DNA of 38,620 bases from NCBI GenBank assembly GCA_049999765.1, contig JBNGIQ010009460.1, positions 338,892-377,511 on the forward strand, read 5' to 3'. Positions 21,399-31,405 of the stretch are shown here, one piece after another. The translations under genes and the position numbers were made by a program. How positions within the stretch are numbered: position 1 is the first letter of the stretch; each line of letters starts with the position of its first letter. The notes under the pieces are model-generated. The model had not been told where the DNA came from and made no database searches. It saw only the letters and a list, made by a program, of their open reading frames with translations. Origin of the DNA: Phaeoceros laevis. Its lineage: Eukaryota > Anthocerotophyta > Anthocerotopsida > Notothyladales.

Positions 21399-22100
21399 GC
21401 ACCTATTCGATTTTGTCAAGCATACATGAGAGACATGTTTCTATATATTTTGGGGACATATTTCTATATATGAGCACACGCGTTACAATGGCCTTGGCAG
21501 CCCCTTGTAGGTGCAGGCTGTCAACGGCCGTGTCCGTGCCTGCTGACATAAGCGGTTAGGCCAGCTTAAACATGTCGGTTCATATCCTAATATACACGGG
21601 CACAAACCGTGCCCTAAACCTAAGGACTGAATAAACAATGTTATTTCGACTCTCCCACACAGTCCTTGAGGTTTATGTCGCGCATAAGATGCTGATCTGC
21701 GCTCTCTTCAGCTTGCTCTGGAGAACCGTAAATGCTTGTGCCCAAGCCTTGGGTTTGGTGGCAGCACTTATTCGTAGCCATGTTTGCTTGGTTGATTTTG
21801 ACTACCTGCCTCACTGTGATGGTCCCTTCTACGTCGAGGCTGCGATGACGCTCTGCCCCTGCAATTCTCTTTCTGCAATTGAGGTTTGCATCTCCGCATG
21901 CACTCGCACTGTATGCCACTGGTCTGGAGCAGCTTACCCTCATCTCCAGATGCTAAGAGGCATCTGAAGAGGCTGAGTTACGAACCAGAATCCAAGAACT
22001 GCTGAGAATCCCGGATGTCCACTTGTGTAGGGCAGCATGAATTTGGATCCATGGTCCTTGCGCGCACAGAGGAGATGAGCCCCAGCTAGGTGTGTTGCCA
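21399..22100. other. unassigned intergenic DNA
   Basis: I see no supported feature. A 109-codon frame (+, 21638-21967) and its opposite-strand partner have no recognisable motif. The stretch may be flanking transposon debris, since it lies between LINE and copia remnants. Confidence 0.4.
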
Positions 22101-22109
22101 CTACTGTGA

Positions 22110-23270
22110 GTCTAGACTATTCATCTGAACTTGAACCCTCCTTCCCGATATTCTTAAGTGATTGAATTTCTGATACCAGTCTTAATTTCAATGTTCCTCT
22201 CAGTGTCACAGGAGCAGCTTCCACAGGAGGTTGAAGCACTGCATGAGGACTCATGCGAATCGGACTAATGCACAAATAGGCCTCATGGCCTCCCTTAGCT
22301 TGTAGAGTGGGCAAAAGCCCAAGGAACTCTATGCGCTTGCAAGTGTTGTCCCCTTGCTGAGGGTTTGGCCGATACATTTGCAGGATTGTCGGCTGTTGCA
22401 ACATAAGTTATTGCCATATGTCCTGCATCTATGGCTTTTCGAATAAAATGAGATTGCACGCCTATGTGTTTGTACGAGAATGAAACACAAGCCTTAGGTT
22501 TCTGGCCCATGCTATTGCTCCCTGGTTGTCGCAATATAGCATAGTTGGTTCTGGCCGTGCACGCCCTAACTCTTATATCAGCCGTCTAGACCACATAGCT
22601 GCCTTAGCCCCTTTAGTGAGCACCTTGTACTTTACTTCTGCAGTAGAGAGGGTCACTATTGGTTGTTTCTTTGACTGCCAATCTACATGACCTCTTGCAA
22701 GGGTGCTAAACAAATGCAGAAATTGAGCGCCGAGTATCAACATCTGCTGCGTAATCAGAATCGCAGTAGATCTGCATTGTGAGTAAACTCCCACATGCAC
22801 TCTCACTTTGTAGGTTATGTATACCCACATTCAAAGTTCATGCAAAATAACGCAGTACCCTTTTTGCAGCTATCTAGTGCAACGTTCCTAGGTTTTCCAA
22901 GAACTGCGAGTAGTTCTCCGAGGCAACTAAAGTCTCTGGTCTAGTTGTGTTCGCTGCGTCCAGGATTTTTCCTACAATCCTTCTGCAAGGAATTCCTTGC
23001 GAGCATAGCTTCTTTCTCTTCTTCGGTCACAGGGCACATGGCCTTTGTTAACCTTTGCCCTGCCACCATTGGAGTCGAGCAAGGCTTGCAATATACCATG
23101 TTGAACTGTGACAGACATTCTGCAGGTACTTCTCCTCACTTAACGTAAGTGTTCTCACCTTCCGATCTCGCTGAATGCTTGGCCTCACCCAAATGTATCA
23201 TTTTGAACTCACTCATCACTAAGTCTCTGGCCAGGATAGTTTGTTCTGCAAACGCCTTGTACAGCAGGCT
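22110..23270 (-). pseudogene. Ty1/copia pol remnant (RT end and RNase H)
   Basis: Read on the minus strand from about 23270 downward, pieces of copia polyprotein appear in order but in shifting frames. First comes SEFKMIHLGEAKHSA (RT), then CKPCSTPMVAGQRLTKAM and CPVTEEEKEAML (the RT C-terminal connection). Next is a YCDSDYAADVDTRRSISAF block, then DWQSKKQPIVTLSTAEVKYK of RNase H. The last piece is HIGVQSHFIRKAIDAGHM, followed by TADNPANVSAKP. In-frame stops and frame changes break it at several points. No LTRs were identified. It is a dead Ty1/copia retrotransposon fragment. Confidence 0.85.
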
Positions 23271-23339
23271 GCTGGCGGGTGCTGGACGGGTTCTGGTAGT
23301 GTATTTTTTTGTTACTCATGAATAACTTTAAACGTTTCA

Positions 23340-23520
23340 GGGCTCATGCGCGTAATTACTTGAAACGCTTCAGGGTCGGGTAACTAAAACCCTAAACCCT
23401 AGCTTCATTGCTTCAGGGTCGGGTAACTAAAACCCTAAATCCTAAGTGGGTAACGCATCTTCCAGAATAATGGTCGCACTAAAACCCTAAACCCTAATGC
23501 ATCTTCCAAAATAATGGTCG
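23340..23520. repeat. short direct repeats with telo-box motifs
   Basis: Two copies of 'cttcagggtcgggtaactaa' plus 'aaccctaaa' lie at about 23367 and 23409. Two copies of a unit with 'gcatcttcca' plus 'aataatggtcgc' start at about 23454 and 23499. AAACCCTAA motifs occur three times. They lie 270-400 bp upstream of the gene starting at 23769, where telo-boxes are common plant promoter elements; regulation is inference only. Confidence 0.6.
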
Positions 23521-23768
23521 CGTTACTGAGGCGTAAGATACGTTAGTAACGATGCGCGTACAAAGTACTCAGACTGGTACACTTGGAAAATGGATGGCCA
23601 ATCCCTCAAACGTTTTGCCCTAATTGTGACAATACAAATCATATCATGTAAATTGTAAACCCTAAAAAATCCAAAACTAATCCTAAAGCAACTACACCTT
23701 GGGAGGGATGACTACACTTCTGTGTTGTAGCTTTTATTCCTTGCGGCCTTCTGTGCAACGGTTGTTCG

Positions 23769-25066
23769 ATGGCGGGATTGGAGTCCTCTGTGCGATTCAC
23801 GTGTGCTACGAGGTGGAAATGCCAATGCAAGCTTGGGGTTTCATGGGACACATTGACCACCGACAGTCTTCCCTCCAACGGCATTCATCAAGACTCACAC
23901 AAGGAGCGTAGGAGAGCTCACTTCTCAAACTCTTACTATGCCTGGGACAACAGGCTCGACCAGGCAGGACCTTCTCATCCACAACTCGAACGCCTTGCGG
24001 ATTGGGGGCGGTAAGGCGAGGATGGTCCCAGCCTCTGCACTTGCCAGTAGAATTGCCACGTTTTGAGCTAGCAAATTGAACCGGAGGTTGATGGAAGGTC
24101 GCTGAGACATCGTCATTTGTGCTTTGCAGGGAAGCAGGCGTCACCTTGACTTGGAACACAAGAACACAAGCCAAGCCGTGTGGTTGAACAATTTTAGGAA
24201 GGAGAAGTGCGTGTCACTGACTCACTTGGGAGGGGCGCAAGGGTTTTGCTTCCTCAGGTTAACCTATCTCTTGGGATATGGAGTGGAGGTTAGCTCACAC
24301 GTCATATCCACTGGAAGCGGAAGCCCTAAAAGGCGCCCCTCGGTTCCAGACCTCCGACAGAATTTCGAAGTGCTGCGGAGGGAGTTGAGCAACTTCATTG
24401 CAGAGCATGGTAGGCCTGGACTGATGCCCATGAGGTACGAACTGAGAAAACATGGGCGTGTTGACCTAGAAAAGGCCATTGCTCGCATGGGTGGCTCTGC
24501 AAAGGTGGCTGAACGGATGGAGCTCTCATTAGCCTACAAACAGCGTAAACCCAGAGGATACTGGGATGAGCTAGAAAACCTCAGCAGGGAGGTAAGTATT
24601 GATTCGGCCATTAGCGAGCTGCTGCAGCCCTTTGGTGATCAGAGATTTGAAATCACGATCCGCTGTGTGCAGATTCTCTTGTTCCAAGATGAAAATGGGA
24701 TGGATAGCAAGATCATGCCCACGAGGAGATCCTTCGAGAAGGCCGGTAGGTTCCCAAAATATTCGGTGGCAGGACTACTCTTTGGTTGTTCTTGCAGCTC
24801 AGATCTTGTGGTTTGGTACAGGTCGCTATGACCTTGCCCGTGCCTTCGAGAAGTGGGGAGGCTTGCGGGAGGTTGCTAACCATCTAGGATTGCACGTGAG
24901 ATGGGCGAAGGCGCGACTTAAGCAACAGCAGCTGCCCTTAGATGTTTCAGGTCAAGCTGTGGCGAACTCCAGTAGCAACGACATCACTGAACCTTTCTTC
25001 ACCTTGCCCATGAAGACCGCTCTTCCTTCTACATCAACAAAGTGGCTTACTATACAGACGGATTAA
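23769..25066 (+). CDS. probable plastid protein with duplicated GRxDL/GG module
   Basis: I reconstruct four exons: 23769-24010, 24258-24591, 24673-24745 and 24822-25066. They join in frame to 297 residues with GT-AG introns. Residues 1-80 have no domain and could be a transit peptide. The conserved part holds two related modules. The first is LMPMRYELRKHGRVDLEKA followed by IARMGGSAKVAERMEL; the second is IMPTRRSFEKAGRYDLARA followed by FEKWGGLREVANHLGL. Between them lies RKPRGYWDELENLSRE. I recall the same arrangement at the C-terminus of a plant chloroplast protein with an N-terminal polyketide-cyclase/START-like domain (At5g08720 type). That domain is absent here. The function is unknown. 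The first intron (24011-24257) is the weakest call; the later two restore conserved sequence exactly. The gene ends 67 bp from the convergent receptor gene. Confidence 0.78.
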
Positions 25067-25133
25067 AACGACTCCTGCATCTGGATCCCGTCATTACCAT
25101 GTCTCTCTCTGAGGTACAAGTAGCGGAAGCCTC

Positions 25134-28100
25134 TCATTGTTGAGGGTAGAGCTTCGCAGAGTTAACTCTGGTGGAACGTGACAATTGAAACAGTCTAATC
25201 ACCTGCTCGAGCCCCTTGACAACCTCCACAATGGTGGGCCTCTGCATGCTGGAGGGGAGCAGGCACCAGACCGCTATATCTGCAAGCTTGAGCAGAGCCT
25301 GCGCGTTTGAGGGCACAGGCAGGCGGGGGTCCAAAATGCTGAGACCTTCCCCACTTTCGATCAGCGGGACAGCCCGGGCAGCCTGCATACGTCAATGGAT
25401 AGAAATACTGGTTACTGCCAACACCATAGCAAATGGGATGACCCTAGCTGGTGACTTCATACAGGATGGACGCTTTAGAGCCGGTGTTAAGAATCCAAAG
25501 CAAAGTCTAGGTCGCAAAATTCTCCTACCTGGTGATATTTCGTGTGGTCTGAATAGGAGGTGTCCGAATCCTGGAGTTGCCGCCCCGTAAGGATCTCCAG
25601 CAGTAAAAGTCCAAACCCAAAGATGTCACCCGCCTTGGAGGCATGAATGGTGGTGGAAGTTTGGCTCGCATGCAGCGATGAGGATGTGTTAGAGAAGCTG
25701 GAAGAAGCAGGCCACTGGCGATCATTGAGCAACTCCACCCGATCTCCTGTAACGCAGAAGACAGCCTGGTGGAACCCAGAAATGTGAGGAACCCAGGCGC
25801 TGTCCAGGAGAACATTGCTCGATTTCACATTGCGGTGGATGATGCACGGATCTGCATACAAGTGGAGGTACTCCAGGCCTCTGCAAAAGTGAGCAGAAAG
25901 TCTGAAACCCAGGTTCCACTACAGAGGCGGCAAAAGATGCATGGATAGATGTGGATGTACCTGGCAATCTGAATTGCTATCTTCAACCTGAGCTCCCAAC
26001 TGAGCAGAGCAGTTTGTCTCAGAGAACTGGTGCTGGCTGAGTCCTGTGAGACTGCAAGAAGCGCGTCTCGCAAGCTTCCATTCTCCATGTGCTCCAACAC
26101 TAGTATCCTGCCGACGGGGTTGGATGAGTACCCCACTAAACCGACCACGTTCTCGTGGGCCATGCCGGCAAGAATTTCCAGCTCCCTGTTGGAGGAGTTG
26201 AACTCGTTAGAGGCTGGCCGCTTAATGGTTACCACGGTGCCGTCCGCCAGCGTGCCCCTATACAAGAGCCCGGCTCGTCCTGACTGGGCCACAAGGTTCC
26301 GCTGGCTGAACCCTTCAGTGGCCTTGAAGAGCTGGGCTTGGGAGAAGACGCATTTTTTGGCAGCGTTGAGCTTGAACAGGGGCAGAGCCTGAAGGTCCAG
26401 TACTGTGTCATCGCCCCCCTGCAGTCGCTTCCGCGTGTACCAGCAGAGCATGGCTCCTAGCGCTAGGATGAAGGCCGCACCGACAACTGCAGCCGTCAAG
26501 CCTGCTGTATCTGGCTTTGTCCACCTGCTCCCTCTGCCAACGTCTGGGTCGGAAATTCGAAATGTCGCTTCCCAGCCGGATCCACCTCCCGCTGTTGTTG
26601 TGAACACAACCACCATTGGACCAAGAGTGGTGATCTGTTGAGTTCCATGTCCATACATGTCCGGTCCCAGGGAGGTTACGTTAGCTGCTGAGGTATTGAA
26701 ACCAGAATTGGGGGACTTTTGAAAGGGAGGAGATTAGCTTGTAGTTCACCTGTGGCAATTGATCGGTAAAGTTGCCAAAGAACTTCTGGATGGGGACTGA
26801 GTTGACATTGATGGATGCTCCCTTGTAGATAGCGACGAAGTCACTTTCATTCACTGTGTTTATTCTGGTGAAGTTCAGTGCCACAGAAGTGTCTGGCTTC
26901 CCCAGAAGAACCCAGCTGCAGCTCAGCCCTTTCCCATACATCTGTCCCTCTGGGCTTCCATCTGTGATAGCTCCTGTGTGGTTTCTCACAGTCTCCTGAC
27001 CTTCGCAGTAACCTGCGAGAGCACCGTGACCCCAAACTTAAGATTGTCAATCTTCACACAAGACTCCAGATAATTCGCCGATCAATCAATTGCAACTCAT
27101 GACCAATGCAGGCGTGCTCAAGGCGTTGAAGCGCTTACCAGCTTCGTACTGGATGATCCAGCCGTTGCTTCTGGGATCCACGCTAACAGGTGTGATGTAC
27201 TCGATTTCCATATAGGAGCCTCGAACGACGACATCCACGCCCAGGTCATAGAGCAGTCCCGCAACCGAAGCAGAGCATCCGTTTGCAGAGGAGTCAGGAC
27301 CACTCGACTCCTTGAAAGACGGCTGGGGTAACCCATTGTCACCATCACCCACGACCGCCAGTAGCTTCCGGGACGAATGTTGAAATCCAGCGCTCCCTGT
27401 CAAACGCATCCAAGCGTTACCATCGAGGTTGATGGCTGGTCCGGGACAGGAGGGGGAGTGGACAATCAGAGGCTCGTCGTCCGCAGTCGCCATGTACTGG
27501 ATCCGAATGAGGATGAACTTGGCTCTGTCCACGCTGACGCGCCAGCGGCAGTTGAGGTTAGGGCGGCATGGTTGAAGCCCGAAGCTTCCGTCCACGATGA
27601 GGCCGTACTGCAGCCTCCCCTGGCCTGCTTGCGACTCCACAACCGCCTCGCACGAATCTGATGACGATGAATACACCACAGCAGGTTACTTGCAAGCTCG
27701 CTCATGCATCCATTGACCAGCAAGCCAGCATGCGAGCAAGCACGCGTGTTACCACTGGGCTGAAGAATGCAGTTGCCATTCTCCACGCTCCAGAGATGCT
27801 GCACCATGTAGCGGGTCCCGTTCAACCCCACGACGTTGTAGCTGGTGTTCAACTTGGCGTCGCTGATGTAGGGCTGCGAGTCCAGCTGCTCGTCCGCTCC
27901 GTCAGGCCCCGGGCACATCTCGCTGATGCTCAGCCCGTCTTGCTGCCGGTACGGCGCGGTAGCGATTTCCGCCAGCTGCGCCAGCATGGTGGACACGAGG
28001 GTGTCCAGGCCCGGGTCGCCGTTGGGAGCGGGCAGGAAAGACGGCGTCGTCCGCTGGCTCCAGAAGTTGCAGTAGTCCTGCTTGAACGTCTTCTTGCTCC

Positions 28101-28902
28101 ACACCAGCTTCACGGGCGTGTCCCCCACCCGCAGGTCCAGCGGCCCCGAGCATCCGCAGGTGAGGTTGCCGTTGATGGCCGCCGGGTCGGTCTGGAGTTC
28201 CCTGCTCACCACGAGGTAGTACACGGCGTCCTCCGCTTGCGGCACCAGCGGAGCCGCCCCGGAGCAGTTCAGGGCCCCCCCGCCGGTGGTGCTGGCGTTG
28301 AAGGCCCTGTGCACGGTTTCCAGGACCAGGGCTTCCGTGACGGTGGCGTTCTGGCCGGGGTCGTAGACGCATTCCTCACCCACGGTGATGGTGTCCGTCA
28401 CGGGGAGGCCGGTGCTTGCGTTCCTCACCTCCCGCACCACTTCCCACCACCCCTCGAGGGTGGGCAGGTTCTGGGAGGATCCCGACCCCGATCCGGAGGC
28501 GAGCGACCGGAAGGCGGTTCTGATGACGCTCTTGCTCGATTCCGCCCACGGCCCCAACCAGATGAAGAAGACGGTGATGGGAGCCGTCATCACCTCTCCT
28601 CCTGCGGTGTAGGTGAAATTGGCACCATCGGCAGCAGCTAGGAGGCTCCTGCTTCGTCGGGTTCTTCCTCCTGATCTGGTGCTGCTTGCAATTGGAAAGG
28701 AAGTACTAGTGGGCTCTCGGTGCTGCAATTCCCTTGTGGCAATTCCATGGTTCTTCCAACTCCCACGGCCGGGCAGCAGCAGATTGCGAGGCGGTGTTGA
28801 AATGGGCGCCGCGGATTCTTCACACTTCACCTGGCAGCTCAACAAGACGATCATGAGCAGGCTCACCGTGACGGACCAGGTCGTCGCACATCCGCGAGCC
28901 AT
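25134..28902 (-). CDS. receptor-like pseudokinase: EXORDIUM + two CUB + TM + kinase
   Basis: Six exons on the minus strand: 28902-27753, 27657-27139, 27012-26750, 26715-25961, 25880-25529 and 25382-25134. They join to 1095 residues. Residues 1-27 are a signal peptide. Residues about 95-372 match the EXORDIUM/phosphate-induced-1 family (ITVFFIWLGPWAESSKSVI near 109, YCNFWSQRTTPSFLPAPNGD, AKLNTSYNVVGLNGTRYMV). Residues about 385-556 and 558-700 are CUB-like domains (CRPNLNCRWRV; GLSCSWVLLGKPDTSVALNF; VVVFTTTAGGGSGWEATF). The membrane span is about 715-736. The kinase domain is about 767-1070, with VTIK (Lys809), a helix-C Glu (822), HRN (911-913) in place of HRD, and SGF (930-932) in place of DFG. 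The glycine loop is also poor, so catalysis is unlikely. Expected location is the plasma membrane with the EXO/CUB part outside. The intron at 26716-26749 is only 34 nt; without it the frame breaks. Confidence 0.82.
26716..26749 (-). other. 34-nt mini-intron or frameshift in the receptor gene
   Basis: Read on the minus strand, this segment starts GTGAAC, contains CTAAT and a pyrimidine run (CTCCTCCCTTTC), and ends AAAAG. Removing it joins the CUB exon to the TM/kinase exon in frame and restores the CUB pattern. Retaining it reaches a stop at 26683-26681. Plant introns are rarely this short. Confidence 0.5.
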
Positions 28903-29243
28903 CCTCCGCGTCCAGACTCCAGTGCCGTTGACTGGAATGAGGAAGAGGAGTTCAGCGCAACTTCTCCTCCAGACGAGAGCAACTGTGGAGATTGCAAGAA
29001 GGCAGGGCGGGAATTCTGGAGGAAGGAATCGACAAAGACGCACTGGCTGACAAAAAAAAGGACAGGATGAGCCCAGGGAGCTTGAGAGCCCTCCATATGG
29101 CGGCCTGCGCGCAGTTACCGGGTTTCACGCCCTTCTTTCGTACAAGTCTGTTCAACCCAGCACTACCCCCGGTTAGGGAGGACCAGAGGACCGGTCAGTT
29201 AACCGTGGTCCCACGTTCTTACAACATTGAACACTCCCTCCTA

Positions 29244-29870
29244 TCAGGGATGCTGGTCCGGAGACGAGGCCTCCACCTCAGGTAGCTGGGATAGCGTGTC
29301 AGAGATCCTGAGCAGGGTGGGGTACTCGGACATGTCCACCTTGTACGAGCGCGCGTTGTAGACCTGCGGCACCAGCACCACGTCCGCCAGAGTGATGGCG
29401 TCGCCGAAGCAGTAGAGCCCGGCGCGGTTCTTCAGAAACTGCTCCAGCGCCCCGAAGCCCTTGCCGATGTAACGCTGCGCCCAGCGCAAGGACGCCTCCT
29501 TCCCCTGCTCGTCCTCGATCTCCTGCACCAGCCTCCCGTTCTGGAAGGGCTGGATGTTGGATATGACTATGGCCACCGCGGTCCGCACCGCCGCCCGCTG
29601 GAGGGAGTCCGCCGGCAACAGCCGGCGCTTGTCCGGGAAGCGTTCCTCCAGGTACTCCAAGCAGGCGTTGGAGTCGGCTATGGCGGCGCCGTCGATGGCC
29701 AGCACCGGCACCTGCGACATCGGGTTGAGCTGCCGGAATCCGTCGCTGAACTGCTCCCCACCTTGGACGTCTACAGCCCGGAGTTCGAAAGGGATGCCCT
29801 TGAGCTTGAGCGCCAGCCTCACCCGCCAGGAGCAGGAGCTGTACTTGCCGCTGTAGAGCACTGTCACCAT
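29244..29870 (-). CDS. GSTZ: zeta-class glutathione S-transferase (maleylacetoacetate isomerase-like)
   Basis: This is an intronless gene of 208 residues from the ATG at 29870, which lies in an AAAATGG context. The frame is open to 29933 but only through a TTG, so I do not extend it. The thioredoxin-fold N-terminus carries the zeta signature SSCSWRVRLALKLKGI (the first serines are the catalytic type), then NPMSQVPVLAIDG and ADSNACLEYLEERFP. The helical C-terminal domain runs from about residue 90, with IQPFQNGRLVQEIEDEQGK, LADVVLVPQVYNA and LPEVEASSPDQHP at the end. GSTZ isomerises maleylacetoacetate in tyrosine breakdown and dechlorinates dichloroacetate. Angiosperm GSTZ genes are multi-exon, so lack of introns hints at retroposition or intron loss. 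Expected location is the cytosol. Confidence 0.92.
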   Translation of the reverse strand: MVTVLYSGKYSSCSWRVRLALKLKGIPFELRAVDVQGGEQFSDGFRQLNPMSQVPVLAIDGAAIADSNACLEYLEERFPDKRRLLPADSLQRAAVRTAVAIVISNIQPFQNGRLVQEIEDEQGKEASLRWAQRYIGKGFGALEQFLKNRAGLYCFGDAITLADVVLVPQVYNARSYKVDMSEYPTLLRISDTLSQLPEVEASSPDQHP

Positions 29871-30020
29871 TTTCCTGTGAATTTCAGTAGGGTTGGGAGG
29901 AAGAGGATGGAAATGAGGCGGACCACCAGCCAAGCACTAAAAACCGCTGTGCTCGCGTACTTTACATGCTCTCACCACGCCTTCCATTGGAGGAAGACTG
30001 GAAGGGCACGTGGAATTCTG

Positions 30021-31090
30021 TCACTCCCCCGATACGTCGGCTTTGAGATGGTGCTCAATCCCTCCACTGGTGGGCAAACCGAACACAACCTTGAGAGTGT
30101 CATAAGCGAACCACTGGCAGGCAACGATGGGCCCAACAATCATCATCCGGAGAGGTAAGCTTCTTGTGAGGAGCCCAACGAGGCCAACGTCCTTGGCTGC
30201 CTGGGCGAACGACATTGATCCACTCTTGCTTCTGTAGATCTGGGTTATGATGTTATCCGCAGGGTTAGAGACGATGGTGCCCATGGTGCCGGACAAGTAG
30301 CCCGCCGTACAAGTCACTCCTAGCTGCACACCCTTGGAGCATTCTGCTCGTTGCTTTCTGACAACCTTGTCGTAGAGTAGATCCACGGAGTGCTCGAAAG
30401 TGGAAAACATGATCATGGCAAATGGTAAGTTGCGACCCCAGAGGGGTATAAGCCCTTTGTAGACCGAGGTGAAGCCTTCTGCCCTCCACATTTTGGGGAA
30501 CCCGTCCAGCAGGCCATTGGCATACCCAGGCCTTGTTTGCACCCGTACCTTCACAGCTTCGAAGGGGCACAGTGCCACGTCGGCAATAAGGGATGCAGAG
30601 GCGCTGCCAGCCATGTATATTGGAGTTTTGTACGCTTCCACGTACAACGGCCCAGCCATGTCACAGTACACCTTCTTGAAATACTCATAGAAGCCAAATT
30701 TAAGGGCACCCTGCGCGCCATAGCCATAGAGCTTTCCAGCCCAACCCCTCCATAATCCTGTCATGCCCTGCTCCCTATAAATCGTGCCAAACCCGGTCCG
30801 CGTGCTGCTGTATTTGACGGGATCAAGCTGGGCATCGATGGAAGACACCAGTCAGTGTATAGGCAGCAATGCACCCCAGAGCATTAACTGTCTAAAGGAG
30901 AAAATGAGTGAAGCAAGGAAGTAGGGCGTTGACACACCTGCATGTTGACCTTCAACACGTCGAGAGGAGTGATGAGAAAGTGGGTGGTGCCAGCTGAAAG
31001 CATGCCTCCCGCAGCACAAGCTAAGTAGTAGTTGGAGGTGAACATCTTGATAGGCTCACCTGTCATTTTAGCCTCCCAAAATTTGTCCAT
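30021..31090 (-). CDS. PHT3;3: mitochondrial phosphate carrier (PHT3/MPT1 type)
   Basis: Two certain exons on the minus strand: 31090-30938 and 30827-30021, giving 319 residues from the ATG at 31090. The protein belongs to the mitochondrial carrier family: three repeats with the PxD.[V]K signature, seen as TPLDVLKVNMQ, CPFEAVKVRVQ and SNPADNIITQIY. It is closest to the Arabidopsis MPT1/PHT3;3 (At2g17270) subgroup, sharing GGMLSAGTTHFLITPLDVLK near the N-terminus and GLPTSGG near the C-terminus. It should exchange phosphate with protons or hydroxyl across the inner mitochondrial membrane to feed ATP synthesis. The frame is open upstream of the ATG to a GTG at 31156 and further, and a 51-nt candidate exon lies at 31243-31293, so the true N-terminus may be longer. 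Confidence 0.9.
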
Positions 31091-31405
31091 GCTTACCACA
31101 CGAGGGCCTCCAGTCTGCACTGTCACATGCAAGGCATAGATATTACGCAGCGCCACGAATTGCTCTTCATCCAGATAACTTACAATTCACCACCAGAACT
31201 AGTAGCGAATCGATAAGATGAGGAACGTGCGAACAAACATACCTCGAATGCTTCAGGAGTCCCACTCTTCAGCAACCCGCCAACCGTACAGGTCTGTAAA
31301 TGTCAGTTGCATCTTCTTCTTCTACTCAAACGAGTAAGTACAGAGCAAACAGTCCCATCCCATCCAAAGAGAAATACGAAAACTCGTCTCATCTTGAGAA
31401 AATAC

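Noticed and set aside
23387-23496. Interstitial telomere array
   Set aside because: Only isolated one or two CCCTAAA units inside longer direct repeats, not a run of telomere units.
27661-28641. 326-codon frame on the plus strand
   Set aside because: It is the complement of the high-GC EXORDIUM exon. It has no family motif, and the minus strand carries clear EXO sequence and splice sites.
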